DNA of 64,000 bases from Lacticaseibacillus parakribbianus (GTDB lineage: Bacteria > Bacillota > Bacilli > Lactobacillales > Lactobacillaceae): assembly GCF_025490915.1 (NCBI RefSeq), contig NZ_JANQBA010000001.1, positions 186,001 to 250,000 on the forward strand, written 5' to 3'. This document shows, in pieces, positions 51,573 through 61,306 of this stretch; positions within the stretch are counted from its first letter, which is position 1; each line of letters opens with the position of its first letter. The notes under the pieces were generated by a model. That model saw only the letters and a program-made list of their open reading frames with translations, was not told where the DNA came from and made no database searches. Position numbers and translations under genes: made by a program.

Positions 51573-53699
51573 TTAGTTCTCCTTGTCTTCGTTGTTCAGT
51601 TTGGGGTATTCAATCCGGTTGTAAAAGGTGCTGGCCAGTCCGTTCACCAGTGAGCGTTCCACCACGGCGAACTGCGCCATGCTGATCGGCGCCTCCGAGA
51701 ACTGGCCGTCAACCACCCGCTCGTTGATGATGTTATGCACGAAGGTCGCGATGCCATCCGGGGTCGGGTGCTTCATCGACCGCACCGCCGCTTCACAGGT
51801 GTCGGCGATGTTCACCACGGCGGCCTCAAGCGTCTGCGGCTTGGGCCCCGGGTAGCGGAAAGCCGCCTCTTGCGTCGTCGGGTCGGCGTTTTTGGCGGTG
51901 ATGTAGAAATACTTCATCAGGGTGGTGCCGTGGTGCTGGGCACAGACATCGATGATGAACTGCGGCATGTGCCGCTTTTGCAGCATTGCCACACCGTCTT
52001 GGACATGGGCGAAAATAATCGCAGCCGACTCCTGCGGTGACAGCTGGTGGTGCGGGCTCTCAAACCCCGCCGGCATGTTCTCGGTGAAATACAACGGCCG
52101 CGTCAGCTTGCCGACGTCGTGGTAGTAACAGGCCACGCGCGTCAGCATCTGCCGGCCGCCGACCGCCGCCACCGCGTTGGCGGCAAGGTTGGCCACCATC
52201 ATGCTGTGGTGATAGGTGCCAGGCGCCTCTTCCAGCAGCTGCTTGAGCAGCGGGTCGTTCGGGTTGGACAGCTTGTTGAGCCGGAAAATCGCGTCGTCGC
52301 GCCACAGCATCTCAAGGTACGGAGTGACGCCGATGGCCAGCCCGTAACCCAGCACCAGACCGATCAGCGTGTAGCCGATGGTCTGCCAAGTGCTTGAGCG
52401 CATGAAATCCGCGCCTTGCATCAACAGCAGGCTGAGGTTCAGGGCGAAGTTGACCCCTAGGACCCAAAAGGCGACGCGGCCCAACACATCGTTCAGCCGC
52501 ACCCGCGAGATCATCACGGCCAACAGCCCGGTGGTCAGGTACACCACCGCGGTGCCACCGGTGAAGATGTAGCCGGTGGTCGAGTAAAAGGCGAAGTAGG
52601 CGAAAAACGTCTGCATCAAGGCCGCGAGCAACGCGAAGCGCCGCCCGATGAAGGTGCGAAGAATCAGCGGTGCAAAGGCCGCCGGCAACAGCAGCGTCAA
52701 GTTGAGCTGCCCGGTGGTGGCGACAAAGCGCAGCGCCGCCATCACGGCGAGCATGAACAACATCACGCCGGTGTAAAGCGCGGCGTTTTTGACCCGTTCG
52801 TGAAGCGGGTAAAGCCGCAGCAGCGCCAAAAGCGCCACCACCTGAACCACCTCAAGCACGATCAGGCCGATCAACGCCAGCGGCTTAGGTTCCTTGGTCA
52901 GGCCCAGCACCGCCAGCTGGTGCATCGCCGTGGCATCCACCAGGTGGCCTTCCTGGACGATCACCTGGCCTTGCATAATCAGCACTGGGCTGACCGCGGC
53001 AGCCGCCGCGGCCTTCTTAGCCTTGGTCTGGGTGGCGTCGATCAGCTCATTGGGCACGATGGTCGCCGTCACCAACTGCCCGGCCAGCCCCCGCGCCGTT
53101 TTACTCAGGTTGGTCAACCTGAGCGTGGTCTTGGCGCTTTGCACCGCTGCCGTCACCGTGTCCGGTGTGAGTTTACCGGCCATCTGGGTGGTGACGACGC
53201 CTTGCGCCGCCGTGAACACCGCCGTGCGGGTGCTAGCCGTCAGGTCGAATAGCTGCTCGTAGAAGCGATCGCTCAGCTGATAAAAGTACGGGTAATCCGC
53301 CTTAGCGTAGCTTTCGCGAAAGGCCTTGCGCAAGGTCGTCGGGCTCGGGGCCTTGTAGCTGCCGGACTTGGCCTGAGCCTTGCTGGTCTCACTGGTCACG
53401 GTGGCGGCTACCGCCTTTTTGAGTCGGCTCAGCGCGTCCTGCTGCTTGCCGGCGATGGTGTTGTCGAAGGCGTAGACCGGCGTGACCGCGTTTTTGGCCG
53501 CGGTTTTGGCCTCCTTCGAACGCTTCACATCCTGCACCGTCTGCGTCGCGATGATGGTCTGCGTCGCCACCGAGTTTTCCTTGATGCTCAAGGGTTGCGG
53601 CAGCACCTGCCACACCAGCATCAAGAAGCTTGCCACCGCAAACAGGGCCACAATCAGGCCTGTTCCGAATTGCCGCATGTAGCGCTTTTGCTTGTGCAT
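51573..53699 (-). CDS. pgpH: PgpH-type cyclic-di-AMP phosphodiesterase (7TMR-HDED, HD domain)
   Basis: 708 residues: N-terminal TM (about 10-32), an extracytoplasmic 7TMR-HDED domain (about 40-265), seven membrane helices (about 270-480), and a cytoplasmic HD domain (about 490-690). The HD motif is CYYHDVGKLTRP, with HHQLSP and QHHGTTLMKYF further on, as in Listeria PgpH and Bacillus YqfF. It degrades c-di-AMP and so affects turgor and wall homeostasis. It follows phoH by 20 bases and precedes ybeY. Confidence 0.95.
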   Translation of the reverse strand: MHKQKRYMRQFGTGLIVALFAVASFLMLVWQVLPQPLSIKENSVATQTIIATQTVQDVKRSKEAKTAAKNAVTPVYAFDNTIAGKQQDALSRLKKAVAATVTSETSKAQAKSGSYKAPSPTTLRKAFRESYAKADYPYFYQLSDRFYEQLFDLTASTRTAVFTAAQGVVTTQMAGKLTPDTVTAAVQSAKTTLRLTNLSKTARGLAGQLVTATIVPNELIDATQTKAKKAAAAAAVSPVLIMQGQVIVQEGHLVDATAMHQLAVLGLTKEPKPLALIGLIVLEVVQVVALLALLRLYPLHERVKNAALYTGVMLFMLAVMAALRFVATTGQLNLTLLLPAAFAPLILRTFIGRRFALLAALMQTFFAYFAFYSTTGYIFTGGTAVVYLTTGLLAVMISRVRLNDVLGRVAFWVLGVNFALNLSLLLMQGADFMRSSTWQTIGYTLIGLVLGYGLAIGVTPYLEMLWRDDAIFRLNKLSNPNDPLLKQLLEEAPGTYHHSMMVANLAANAVAAVGGRQMLTRVACYYHDVGKLTRPLYFTENMPAGFESPHHQLSPQESAAIIFAHVQDGVAMLQKRHMPQFIIDVCAQHHGTTLMKYFYITAKNADPTTQEAAFRYPGPKPQTLEAAVVNIADTCEAAVRSMKHPTPDGIATFVHNIINERVVDGQFSEAPISMAQFAVVERSLVNGLASTFYNRIEYPKLNNEDKEN

Positions 53700-53719
53700 G
53701 TGCCTGCCTCCTGGGTCGT

Positions 53720-54691
53720 CTAAGCCTGAGGTGCGTGTGTCCCGTACGCCTGGATAATCTCGGCCACAACCGGGTGCCGCACCACGTCGCTTGCGGCGAA
53801 GGTGGCAAAGCCGACGTGATCGAGCCCCTGCAGAATCTGCTGGGCCTCAATCAGCCCGGACACCTGGTGGTTGGGCAGGTCGATCTGAGTGATGTCGCCG
53901 TTGACAATCATCTTGGAGCCGAACCCCAGGCGGGTCAAAAACATCTTCATCTGCATGCGCGTGGTGTTTTGCGCCTCGTCCAGAATCGCAAAGGCGTTGT
54001 CCAGCGTCCGGCCGCGCATGTAGGCCAGCGGGGCGATTTCAATCACGCCGCGGTCCAGTAGCCGGTTGGTGTGTTCGGTGCCCAGCACGGCATGCAAGGC
54101 ATCGTAAATCGGTCGCAGGTACGGGTCGACTTTCTCCTTCAGATCACCCGGCAAAAAGCCCAGGCTTTCGCCGGCCTCGACCGCCGGGCGCGTCAGGATC
54201 AGCCGCTCCACCTCACCGGCCTTCAGCGCCGCCACCGCCATCACCACCGCCAGGTAAGTTTTCCCGGTGCCGGCCGGGCCGATGCCGAAGGTGATGTCGT
54301 TGTGGCGAACCGATTGAATGTACTGGCGCTGGCCGAAGTTCTTGACCCGGATTGGGGCCCCCTTGGCGTCTCGAATCAGCGTCTCCGCGTACATGTCCGC
54401 GAAGTATTCCAGCGTTCCGCGCTTGGCCATGTTGATGGCCGACGCCACATCCTGCGGTGCAACGCTGATGCCACGGTTCAACAGCGCGATCAGCTGCCCA
54501 AGCAGCTGAAAGGCGAGGCTTGCCGCCCGGTTGTCGCCGCTGATTCGCAGCTCCTGGCCGAACGGCGCGATCAGCACGCCCAAGCCTTCTTCGATGAGCT
54601 TGAAGTTCTGATCGTTGATGCCGGCCAGTTGAATCGCCTGATCCGCATCCGCAAGGGTGATGAGTTTTTCTGTCGTGTCTGTTGCCAACAC
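53720..54691 (-). CDS. phoH: PhoH-like ATPase
   Basis: 323-residue P-loop protein. Walker A is GPAGTGKTYLAV (about residues 138-149), Walker B FAILDEAQNTT (about 232), followed by the NGDITQIDLP sensor; the N-terminal ~75 residues are the KH-like domain of the YbeZ/PhoH group. Functional partnership with YbeY in RNA metabolism is known in other bacteria and fits the phoH-pgpH-ybeY order. The start is GTG 54691 four bases after GGAGG, or TTG 54688 seven bases after it; both are non-ATG. Confidence 0.95.
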   Translation of the reverse strand: MLATDTTEKLITLADADQAIQLAGINDQNFKLIEEGLGVLIAPFGQELRISGDNRAASLAFQLLGQLIALLNRGISVAPQDVASAINMAKRGTLEYFADMYAETLIRDAKGAPIRVKNFGQRQYIQSVRHNDITFGIGPAGTGKTYLAVVMAVAALKAGEVERLILTRPAVEAGESLGFLPGDLKEKVDPYLRPIYDALHAVLGTEHTNRLLDRGVIEIAPLAYMRGRTLDNAFAILDEAQNTTRMQMKMFLTRLGFGSKMIVNGDITQIDLPNHQVSGLIEAQQILQGLDHVGFATFAASDVVRHPVVAEIIQAYGTHAPQA

Positions 54692-54762
54692 ATGGCCTCC
54701 AATACCGCTAGTCTGCTTTCATTCTATCATAAACCTAGGCGTTCCCGACGGCCAGCGAGACG

Positions 54763-54786
54763 AAAAAAGCAGGCATCCGCCTGCCT
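54763..54786 (-). terminator. yqeY terminator
   Basis: Minus strand GCAGGC, loop GGAT, GCCTGC and TTTTTT. Confidence 0.85.
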
Positions 54787-54794
54787 CAATCCGC

Positions 54795-55238
54795 TTAACC
54801 CAGCTTGGCCTTGACCAGCTTGTTGACCAATGCCCCGTCGGCCTGGCCCTTCACGCGTGGCATCAGCGCCTTCATCACCTTGCCGAAGTCGCCCTTGCCG
54901 GTGGCGCCGACTTCTGCAATCACCTGGTCGACAATGTCGGCCACCGCCGACTCATCGAGCTGCTTGGGCAGGTAGGCCTCAACCACCTTGATTTCGGCCT
55001 CAAGTGGGGTCACCAGGTCGTCGCGGCCGGCCGCGGCGAACTCCGCCAGACTTTCCTTGCGCTGCTTGAGCTCGGTGGTCATCACGGCGATTTCCTCGGC
55101 TGGCGTCAGGGCCTCACCCTTGGCGATCTGCTTGTTTTGAAGCGCGGCCTTAAGCATCCGCACGGTGCTGAGCGTCTGCTTGTCCCTGGCCTTCATTGCG
55201 TCTTTCATCTGTGCGTTCAACTGGTCCATCATTGCCAT
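54795..55238 (-). CDS. yqeY: GatB/YqeY domain protein
   Basis: 147 residues, the stand-alone YqeY module related to the tail of GatB. The N-terminal helices MKDAMKARDKQTLSTVRMLKAA and the C-terminal segment GDFGKVMKALMPRVKGQADG, with its closing LVNKLVKAKLG, are the family hallmarks. It presumably recognises tRNA, but the function is unproven. ATG 55238 has better spacing to GAAAGGG than ATG 55244. It follows rpsU, separated by the rpsU terminator, and has its own terminator. Confidence 0.92.
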   Translation of the reverse strand: MAMMDQLNAQMKDAMKARDKQTLSTVRMLKAALQNKQIAKGEALTPAEEIAVMTTELKQRKESLAEFAAAGRDDLVTPLEAEIKVVEAYLPKQLDESAVADIVDQVIAEVGATGKGDFGKVMKALMPRVKGQADGALVNKLVKAKLG

Positions 55239-55317
55239 TGTCATTACCCTTTCCTGATTGTGATCATTGCCATTATAGCAGTTTTGCGCCGCGGCCGGTG
55301 AGCCGGGCCGGCAAAAC

Positions 55318-55342
55318 AAAAAAGCCGGGGACAGGCCCCGGC
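55318..55342 (-). terminator. rpsU terminator
   Basis: GCCGGGG, loop CCTGT, CCCCGGC with TTTTTT on the minus strand. Confidence 0.9.
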
Positions 55343-55354
55343 CGGTGATGCTGA

Positions 55355-55531
55355 TTAGAACTTCTTGCGCTTGCGAGCTGCTTCTGACTTCAGCTTCCGC
55401 TTAACGCTTGGCTTTTCGTAGAACTCACGCTTGCGGTATTCGGCCAATGTACCTGACTTGGATACGGTGCGCTTGAAGCGCCGAAGAGCATCATCGAGAG
55501 ATTCGTTTTTCTTAACGACCGTCTTTGCCAT
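55355..55531 (-). CDS. rpsU: 30S ribosomal protein S21
   Basis: 58-residue basic protein of the 30S platform near the anti-Shine-Dalgarno helix. The N-terminus [20 protein letters not shown] and the [16 protein letters not shown] tail are unmistakable. ATG 55531 is the true start (GGAGGGAGGG upstream); the slightly longer in-frame start lacks an RBS. It heads the leftward rpsU-yqeY-phoH block. Confidence 0.98.
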   Translation of the reverse strand: MAKTVVKKNESLDDALRRFKRTVSKSGTLAEYRKREFYEKPSVKRKLKSEAARKRKKF

Positions 55532-55724
55532 ATGATATCCCTCCCTCCGACACTGTGTAACCACCGACAGATATCATTGCCAACAGTTCTTGACCATTAT
55601 ATCGGACTTGAAAAAACGCGTCAATACGGCATTCCCAGTTTCTTGCGATTCACGCGAAAAAATTTGCCATTTTAAGTAAAAATTGCCGGCCAGCGGCGCC
55701 GCCGGGCAAACCGCCGCACATTTG

Positions 55725-55733
55725 TGTTAAAAT
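55725..55733 (+). promoter_or_regulatory. Extended -10 promoter of the ppsR gene
   Basis: TGTTAAAAT is an extended -10; the start is about 43 bases before ATG 55784. The ~220-base gap back to rpsU otherwise shows only AT-rich promoter-like sequence for both directions. Confidence 0.65.
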
Positions 55734-55783
55734 AACGCTATCATTAACATTTCGGGCGTCCTGTGCCCAACCGGAGGAATGAC

Positions 55784-56614
55784 ATGCCGCAAGAAACGAA
55801 TTACTACATTATCTCAGACTCCATCGGCGAAACCGGGCTGAAGCTGGCCCAAGCCGTGGCCGCCCAGTTCGGGGACCAAACCGCCCACTACCTGCGCTTC
55901 CCGTTCACCCACGACGAGCCCAAGCTGATGGCGACCTTGGACGCCGCCAAGCAAGACAACGGCGTGGTCATCGCCACGCTGGTCACACCGGGGCTGGCGA
56001 AGCTTGGCAAGACCTACGCCAAGCAGATCGACCTGCCCTTCATCGACGTGATGACGCCGATGGTCGGTGCCGTCAGTGATCTGACCGGCGCCACCCCCAG
56101 CGGTGTGGCCGGGGCGGTTCACGATCTGAACGAAAAATACTTTGACCGCATCTCGGCCATGGAGTTCGCCGTCCTTTACGACGACGGCAAGGATCCAAAG
56201 GGGTTCTTAGAGGCCGACATCGTGCTGCTAGGGGTTTCACGCACCAGCAAGACGCCGCTGTCGCTGTTTTTGGCCAACCGCAACCTCAAAGTCGCCAACC
56301 TGCCGCTGGTGCCCAACGCCCACATTCCGGCCGAGATCTACAAGGTTGACCCGAAGAAAATCGTCGGGCTGACCACCGACGCGTCGGTGTTGATGGAATT
56401 TCGCCGCGAGCGCATGATTGCCTACGGGTTGAACCCGGACACCGCCTACTCCGCAAGAGGCCAGGTCGACGCGGAGCTCAAGTTTGCCGCCGACCTGTAC
56501 GAGAAGCTCGGCTGCATGGTGATTAACACCGCGAAGCGCTCAATCGAAGAAACCGCCATGCTAATCCTCGAACGTATGGGCCTGGACGCCTTTGACGATG
56601 CGGCCAAGCACTAG
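55784..56614 (+). CDS. PpsR/YqfL-type regulatory kinase-pyrophosphorylase (DUF299)
   Basis: 276 residues of the DUF299 family, which in other organisms phosphorylates and dephosphorylates pyruvate phosphate dikinase or PEP synthetase using ADP. The P-loop-like GVSRTSKTPLSLFLA (about residues 149-163) is diagnostic; the N-terminal YYIISDSIGETG and the C-terminal SARGQVDAELKFA with NTAKRSIEETA also fit. ATG 55784 follows GGAGG by six bases. The target dikinase is not in the window. It stands next to rpsU, a frequent Firmicutes arrangement. Confidence 0.93.
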   Translation: MPQETNYYIISDSIGETGLKLAQAVAAQFGDQTAHYLRFPFTHDEPKLMATLDAAKQDNGVVIATLVTPGLAKLGKTYAKQIDLPFIDVMTPMVGAVSDLTGATPSGVAGAVHDLNEKYFDRISAMEFAVLYDDGKDPKGFLEADIVLLGVSRTSKTPLSLFLANRNLKVANLPLVPNAHIPAEIYKVDPKKIVGLTTDASVLMEFRRERMIAYGLNPDTAYSARGQVDAELKFAADLYEKLGCMVINTAKRSIEETAMLILERMGLDAFDDAAKH

Positions 56615-56620
56615 ACAACC

Positions 56621-56665
56621 AAAACTGGCCTGCAAGACGCCGAAGCGCCTTGCAGGCCAGTTTTT
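56621..56665. terminator. Bidirectional terminator between ppsR and nfo
   Basis: AAAACTGGCCTGCAAG and its complement ending in TTTTT, with a 12-base loop, between convergent genes. Confidence 0.9.
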
Positions 56666-56677
56666 GAGTACACGGGG

Positions 56678-57607
56678 CTAGGCGCGGTCGACTTGTGCAT
56701 CGGCCGCGGCGGCCAGCGTCGCCAAGGCGCTTGGCTGGTAGGCCCCGCTGCGCAGCCAGCCTAGCTCAACGCCGTAGGGTGGCAGCTGGTGCTTCTTATC
56801 GGTACCGACGTAAGGCGTCTCCAAAATTTTGGGAATGCCCGCGAGCTGGGGATGATGCGCGATGGCGTTCAGGCAGTCAAAGCCCAGGGTGCCGGCCCCG
56901 ATGTTGGCGTGGCGATCCTTATGCGCCCCTTGTGGATTCTTGGAGTCGTTGAGATGCACCACCGCCAGCTTGTCTAGGCCGATGATGTGGTCGAAGTCGT
57001 TGAGCACCCCGTCGAAGTCATCCTTAACCGGGTAGCCGGCATCGCTCATGTGACAGGTGTCCATGGTGACGGCCAGCTTGTCGTTGCGCGAGACGCGATC
57101 GAGAATGGCCGCCAGCTCCTCGAAGCTGCGCCCGACCTCGGTGCCCTTGCCGGCCATGGTTTCAAGCGCCACCAGCACCGTCTGGTCGGCATTAAGAATG
57201 CGATTCAAACCGGCGGCAATCTGGGCGATGCCAGCCTTTGCTCCGGCGCCGACGTGAGCCCCGGGGTGGAAAGGCATCGCGTAAGCATGCAGCGCGTCGG
57301 CCCGGGCGATTTCTTCTTGCATGAACTGAATCGCAAACTCGAAGCTGTCAGGCTTGGCGGTGTTACCGAGATTGACGATGTAAGGCGCGTGAATCACCAG
57401 GTGCGACAGCCCGGCCGCCTGCATCGCGGCCAGCCCTTCGGGAATCTTCATCTCACTGGTGGGCTTGCGCCTCGTGTTTTGCGGGGCCCCGGTGTAAAAC
57501 TGCAGCGTCGTCGCACCGTATGACACGGCCTCGGCCACCGCTCCGGGGAACATTTTGGGCGCCTTCATCGAGACATTGGCCCCAATCAACAGCTCAGTCG
57601 TCGTCAT
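56678..57607 (-). CDS. nfo: Deoxyribonuclease IV (endonuclease IV)
   Basis: 309-residue AP endonuclease TIM barrel with a three-metal centre. Ligand motifs are HAPYIVNLG (His about residue 66), [23 protein letters not shown] (Glu), [12 protein letters not shown] (Asp, His), [22 protein letters not shown] and the C-terminal LETP. ATG 57607 follows AGGAGGAAG, which lies inside the end of the upstream gene (14-base overlap). The length is near the family norm. It starts abasic-site repair. Confidence 0.95.
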   Translation of the reverse strand: MTTTELLIGANVSMKAPKMFPGAVAEAVSYGATTLQFYTGAPQNTRRKPTSEMKIPEGLAAMQAAGLSHLVIHAPYIVNLGNTAKPDSFEFAIQFMQEEIARADALHAYAMPFHPGAHVGAGAKAGIAQIAAGLNRILNADQTVLVALETMAGKGTEVGRSFEELAAILDRVSRNDKLAVTMDTCHMSDAGYPVKDDFDGVLNDFDHIIGLDKLAVVHLNDSKNPQGAHKDRHANIGAGTLGFDCLNAIAHHPQLAGIPKILETPYVGTDKKHQLPPYGVELGWLRSGAYQPSALATLAAAADAQVDRA

Positions 57608-58994
57608 CGTCTTCCTCCTCATCGTGAATGAACCAGTCACGTGGCGTCGCCAGTCCCAGCACTTCCTTGGTCTTGCTCAGCGGATACGGGACGCGATCTT
57701 TAGCATAGTAATCCATCGCCACAATCGTGCCCACCGATTGGTTGGTTCCGACCGGCACAAGCACCCTGTCGCCAACTGCTATACTAGGATCGCTAGTGCG
57801 GTAGCTATAAGCCTGCCCATCGTGGTGAAACAAGACCTTGCAGTACAGCAGATCGTCCGGGGCCGGGCGGTGGCGCGTGAAGATGCGTGGGTCCAGCATC
57901 AGCGGGGCATTGGCCGCCAGGACCTGACCGATTTTGTAGGCAATCGTTGGCCAGTTAGTGAGCTGATCGGCCAGCGCCAGGTTCCCACGTAGCGTCTTCA
58001 TCCCCGAGTAGCGAAAGGTCGCGTTGACCACCAGATCCGCCTGGGACTGGCGCGGTTGGGGGCGGTCGAAGGCGAAGGTCAGCTCATCCAGCAACGCTGG
58101 CACCGCCGACCCGGTCACCGTCAGGGCCACCGAGGTCGCAGGCGTCTCGGACACATACGAAATGGCGGCCTGATTGCGCTTCAGCGTCAAAAGCGCCGCC
58201 TCACCGTACTGAACGTTCAGCTTAACCAGCACGTCGGGATCGCGGTCGAAAAGCCACAGGTGAGGCAAACTCACCACCAGGCGAATGGCATCGGACAGCA
58301 GTCGTTGCGCCGGCGTCCAGCTCAGCGGCCCATAAAAGCGCCGCGTCTGGCCACCGGTGGTGTGTACCTCTGCCGTCCAACCGTCGCCGGGCACCAGCTG
58401 ATCTTGATAGTCGTCAAAGTATTGCGACAGGCGCAGGAGCAACGCGTCCATTGCCTCGGCAACAAGTGTGGTGGCGGTCTCCGACCGGGAATCGCCGCCG
58501 CTCAGCTGGCTCGTGAGCGTCGCGGTATTCGGTGTCAGCTTCAGCGTCTGTGTCCCTGCCGCGGCCGGCAGCGGCTGACTCGGCGAATCGGTCGCGACGC
58601 TGGTCAAAGTGAAGGCCGCAAGCGGCCCCAGCGGCCGACTCAAGACCTCAAGCCTTGCGAGGGCCAAGACGAACCACTGATAGTTGTCTTCGGTTTCTAA
58701 CCCACCCCACGCCCACTGGCTGACCCACTCGTACTGGGAGTAAATTAGGTTGCCCAAACTCAACGCGTCGTCGATGTGATCGGCATAGGCCGTCAATCCA
58801 GCCAGGGTGTTCAACGCCGGCGCTACCGGGTACATGTACTTGACTCGCGCGTAGGCGTCCATTTTGAACGGGCTAGTCACCAGCGCCTCTTTCAGCTGCG
58901 GCGCCAGTGTAGTCAGGGTGTTGGTCGCGTGATGCGCCTCAAACCGCGTCAGCCAAGTGCTGGCAAACCGGTGTGTGGCCGCTCGATGTTTCAT
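57594..58994 (-). CDS. Uncharacterised 466-residue protein coupled to nfo
   Basis: No family recognised. Residues 1-130 look helical; the middle has beta-rich stretches ([31 protein letters not shown]). Residues about 385-450 form a small domain, [17 protein letters not shown]...[10 protein letters not shown]...[18 protein letters not shown], which resembles short LAB proteins and the beta-barrel 3'-end-binding type fold seen at the start of PriA (inference only). The C-terminus is extremely acidic (EEEDDDDD). ATG 58994 follows GGAGGTGAG. It overlaps nfo by 14 bases, suggesting a DNA-repair or stress role by association. Confidence 0.6.
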   Translation of the reverse strand: MKHRAATHRFASTWLTRFEAHHATNTLTTLAPQLKEALVTSPFKMDAYARVKYMYPVAPALNTLAGLTAYADHIDDALSLGNLIYSQYEWVSQWAWGGLETEDNYQWFVLALARLEVLSRPLGPLAAFTLTSVATDSPSQPLPAAAGTQTLKLTPNTATLTSQLSGGDSRSETATTLVAEAMDALLLRLSQYFDDYQDQLVPGDGWTAEVHTTGGQTRRFYGPLSWTPAQRLLSDAIRLVVSLPHLWLFDRDPDVLVKLNVQYGEAALLTLKRNQAAISYVSETPATSVALTVTGSAVPALLDELTFAFDRPQPRQSQADLVVNATFRYSGMKTLRGNLALADQLTNWPTIAYKIGQVLAANAPLMLDPRIFTRHRPAPDDLLYCKVLFHHDGQAYSYRTSDPSIAVGDRVLVPVGTNQSVGTIVAMDYYAKDRVPYPLSKTKEVLGLATPRDWFIHDEEEDDDDD

Positions 58995-59019
58995 TGTCTC
59001 ACCTCCGCCCCATTGTACC

Positions 59020-59047
59020 AAAAAACAGCTGCCGGCTGGCAACTGTT
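59020..59047 (-). terminator. Terminator of the second yitT gene, fused to the next promoter
   Basis: Minus strand AACAGTTGCC, loop AGCC, GGCAGCTGTT, TTTTTT, immediately followed by TGGTACAAT, an extended -10 likely to drive the 466-residue protein gene. Confidence 0.75.
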
Positions 59048-59071
59048 TCGGAATCGGACACTCACGCGGCG

Positions 59072-59980
59072 TCAATCTGTCTTGGGCTCGTAGAAGTGGC
59101 CCATGATTTTCACCGACTCGGTGATGGAGACGAAGGCGTAAGGATCGGCCTTGCGCATCGCCTTTTCGAGATCGTACATCTCCGCACGGGAAATGATGGT
59201 GAACAGAATCGTCTTTTCCTCGTGGCGAAAAGCCCCTTCGGCGTCGTGGACGATGGTGATGCCGCGGCGCAGCGTGTTTTGAATCTCGTTGACCACCGCT
59301 TTTTGCTGCTCCGTGACGATCATCACTTGCAGCCGCTGCTGGCGCGTGTACAGCGCGTCCATCACCTTGCCGTTGATGAAGATGGCCAGGGCGGAGTAAA
59401 GCGCGTGTGGCCAGCCATTGACGAAACCGGCGAGGAAAATGATCACGATGTTTACGGCGATGTTGACGGAGCCAACCGTCGTGCCGGTTTTTTTGCGCCA
59501 AACGATGCCGATGATGTCAAGGCCACCGGTCGAGATGTTGTTGCGCAGCGCAAAGCCGGTCCCCAGCCCGTTGACCACGGCCCCGAAAATCCCGCAGACA
59601 ATCGGGTCGGTGGTCAAAGGCTTCACGACGCCGAGCAGGCGAATCGACACGGTCGAGAAGATGACCGCAAGGAACGTGAACAGCGTGAAACGATGCCCAA
59701 TCTGGCGCCAGGCCAAAACGAACAGCGGCACGTTCAGCAGGAACAGCAGCGTCCCGGTGCTGAATAGATCGGTGGTCCGCATCCCGAAGACGGGCAGGTC
59801 GAACCACTTCCGCACGACCGTCGCCAGCAGCTGCGCAGCCCCGGTGATGCCGCTGGCGAAGACGCCGCCCGGCTCCCAGAACATGTTCAGCGCAATGGCC
59901 ACGCAGATACTGTAGAAAATCGCCGCGGAAAACCGGCTCCAGTTCTGGTGTCTGCGAATCAGTCGCTCAATGTCTTGCAT
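59072..59980 (-). CDS. YitT family membrane protein (DUF161 + DUF2179), second copy
   Basis: 302 residues with the same architecture as the gene at 11098: several membrane segments (about 20-195) and a C-terminal DUF2179-type domain. Typical stretches are LNMFWEPGGVFASGITGAAQL, FALRNNISTGGLDIIGIVWR and ITIVHDAEGAF. The two YitT proteins are clearly related but diverged, so not a recent duplication. ATG 59980 follows ATAGGAGGATG, with TGTTATACT as extended -10 upstream. Unlike the first copy, no palindromic boxes are seen upstream. Confidence 0.85.
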   Translation of the reverse strand: MQDIERLIRRHQNWSRFSAAIFYSICVAIALNMFWEPGGVFASGITGAAQLLATVVRKWFDLPVFGMRTTDLFSTGTLLFLLNVPLFVLAWRQIGHRFTLFTFLAVIFSTVSIRLLGVVKPLTTDPIVCGIFGAVVNGLGTGFALRNNISTGGLDIIGIVWRKKTGTTVGSVNIAVNIVIIFLAGFVNGWPHALYSALAIFINGKVMDALYTRQQRLQVMIVTEQQKAVVNEIQNTLRRGITIVHDAEGAFRHEEKTILFTIISRAEMYDLEKAMRKADPYAFVSITESVKIMGHFYEPKTD

Positions 59981-60051
59981 CTAAGTCATCCTCCTATTCG
60001 GTAGACTCAGTATAACACGCCGGCGATTTGCGGCGCTGCCAAAATCACGCG

Positions 60052-60078
60052 GCGAACCGCAGAAGGGGTGCGGTTCGC
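60052..60078 (-). other. Stable hairpin downstream of the membrane-protein gene
   Basis: GCGAACCGCA and its exact complement with the minus-strand loop CCCCTTC. There is no T run directly after it, so it is a weak terminator at best. It may stabilise the 3' end of the XRE-membrane transcript. Confidence 0.4.
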
Positions 60079-60108
60079 TGGCTTCAGCCGGTGACGATCA
60101 CCTAGCAA

Positions 60109-60522
60109 TCAGGACCGGTCGCGGAAGTGGTTGGCGTAGCAATTAATGCCGCCGACCACCGCGGCGACCGCCAGCCCGGCGAAAGCGCAGATCACCGGGT
60201 GTGTGAAACCGGCGATGACGAAGAACAGGCCGCCGGCCAGCAACCAGGTCCCGGCGGTAATCGCCGCCAAGAAACGCCAGGACTGCCGCGGCGCGTCTTG
60301 CATCGGGGTGCTGATGTTCACCGACAAAATCAGCACCGTGTAGCAGCCAACCATCAGCGCCGCAAACAGCGGCTGGCGGTACGAAATCACGTCGTCGTAC
60401 GCCTGACCACGCCACAGCATCACCCCGAGCACCGCCGCGATGAAGAGATTCTCCACCGCAAAGGCCGCCTTGATGTTCTTCAGGTTGCGCTGAATCAGCC
60501 GCTCGTCTTTAATCCGTTTCAT
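60109..60522 (-). CDS. Four-helix membrane protein paired with an XRE regulator
   Basis: 137 residues: a basic N-terminus (MKRIKDERLIQRNLKNIKAAF), then about four hydrophobic helices (about 30-45, 57-75, 90-110, 112-130). It matches the DUF6773/DUF3796-like small membrane proteins that accompany short XRE regulators in Firmicutes, but I cannot fix the family. The ATG lies within the last codons of the regulator gene (14-base overlap), and GATAAGGATG acts as RBS, so the two are co-translated. Confidence 0.7.
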   Translation of the reverse strand: MKRIKDERLIQRNLKNIKAAFAVENLFIAAVLGVMLWRGQAYDDVISYRQPLFAALMVGCYTVLILSVNISTPMQDAPRQSWRFLAAITAGTWLLAGGLFFVIAGFTHPVICAFAGLAVAAVVGGINCYANHFRDRS

Positions 60523-60715
60523 CCTTATCCTCCCAAAAGACGCCATCCAGCGTCTGCCCTAGCTGCCGACAGATCCCGATGCACAACCGCAACGAGGGGT
60601 TGTACGCCCCTTTCTCAATCAGGCTCAGGGTCTGGCGGGTAATGCCCACCGCTTCCGCCAATTCCTTTTGGGTCAGCCCACGCGTCACGCGCAGCTCCCG
60701 CACACGATTGTCCAT
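60509..60715 (-). CDS. Short XRE-family regulator
   Basis: 68 residues, essentially one Cro/C1-type HTH: RELRVTRGLTQKELAEAVGITRQTLSLIEKG (residues 4-34), followed by NPSLRLCIGICRQLGQTLDGVFW, typical of the YozG/YgzD group. Such regulators normally control themselves and the membrane protein downstream. ATG 60715 follows GGGAGGGACAG. An AT-rich promoter region lies at about 60725-60780. Confidence 0.88.
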   Translation of the reverse strand: MDNRVRELRVTRGLTQKELAEAVGITRQTLSLIEKGAYNPSLRLCIGICRQLGQTLDGVFWEDKDETD

Positions 60716-60786
60716 CTGTCCCTCCCGTCACATATATCTTCCATTACAGGGAAAATATAAGTTACATCCGAAAGAAAGTCAAGCAC

Positions 60787-60812
60787 AAAAAAACGGGCTA
60801 ATCAGCCCGTTT
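60787..60812 (-). terminator. msrB terminator
   Basis: Minus strand AAACGGGCT, loop GATT, AGCCCGTTTTTTT. Confidence 0.9.
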
Positions 60813-60818
60813 CGCGTG

Positions 60819-61244
<426 letters not shown>

Positions 61245-61259
61245 GTTCATCACCTCAGC

Positions 61260-61294
61260 CTCAGTATACACAATCGGTTTCACGTACACAATCT
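61260..61294 (-). promoter_or_regulatory. msrB promoter
   Basis: Minus strand TTGTGT, 17 bases, TATACT, with the start about 10-20 bases before the RBS. Confidence 0.7.
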
Positions 61295-61306
61295 AGTTGT
61301 GCAGCT

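Noticed and set aside
58995-59501. N-terminal extension of the nfo-coupled protein
   Set aside because: The frame runs through the terminator of yitT and antisense to it; GGAGGTGAG and the extended -10 mark ATG 58994.
60052-60078. A third C-rich small RNA on the minus strand
   Set aside because: There is a stable hairpin with a CCCC loop, but no separate promoter and no T run; more likely part of the 3' end of the XRE-membrane transcript.
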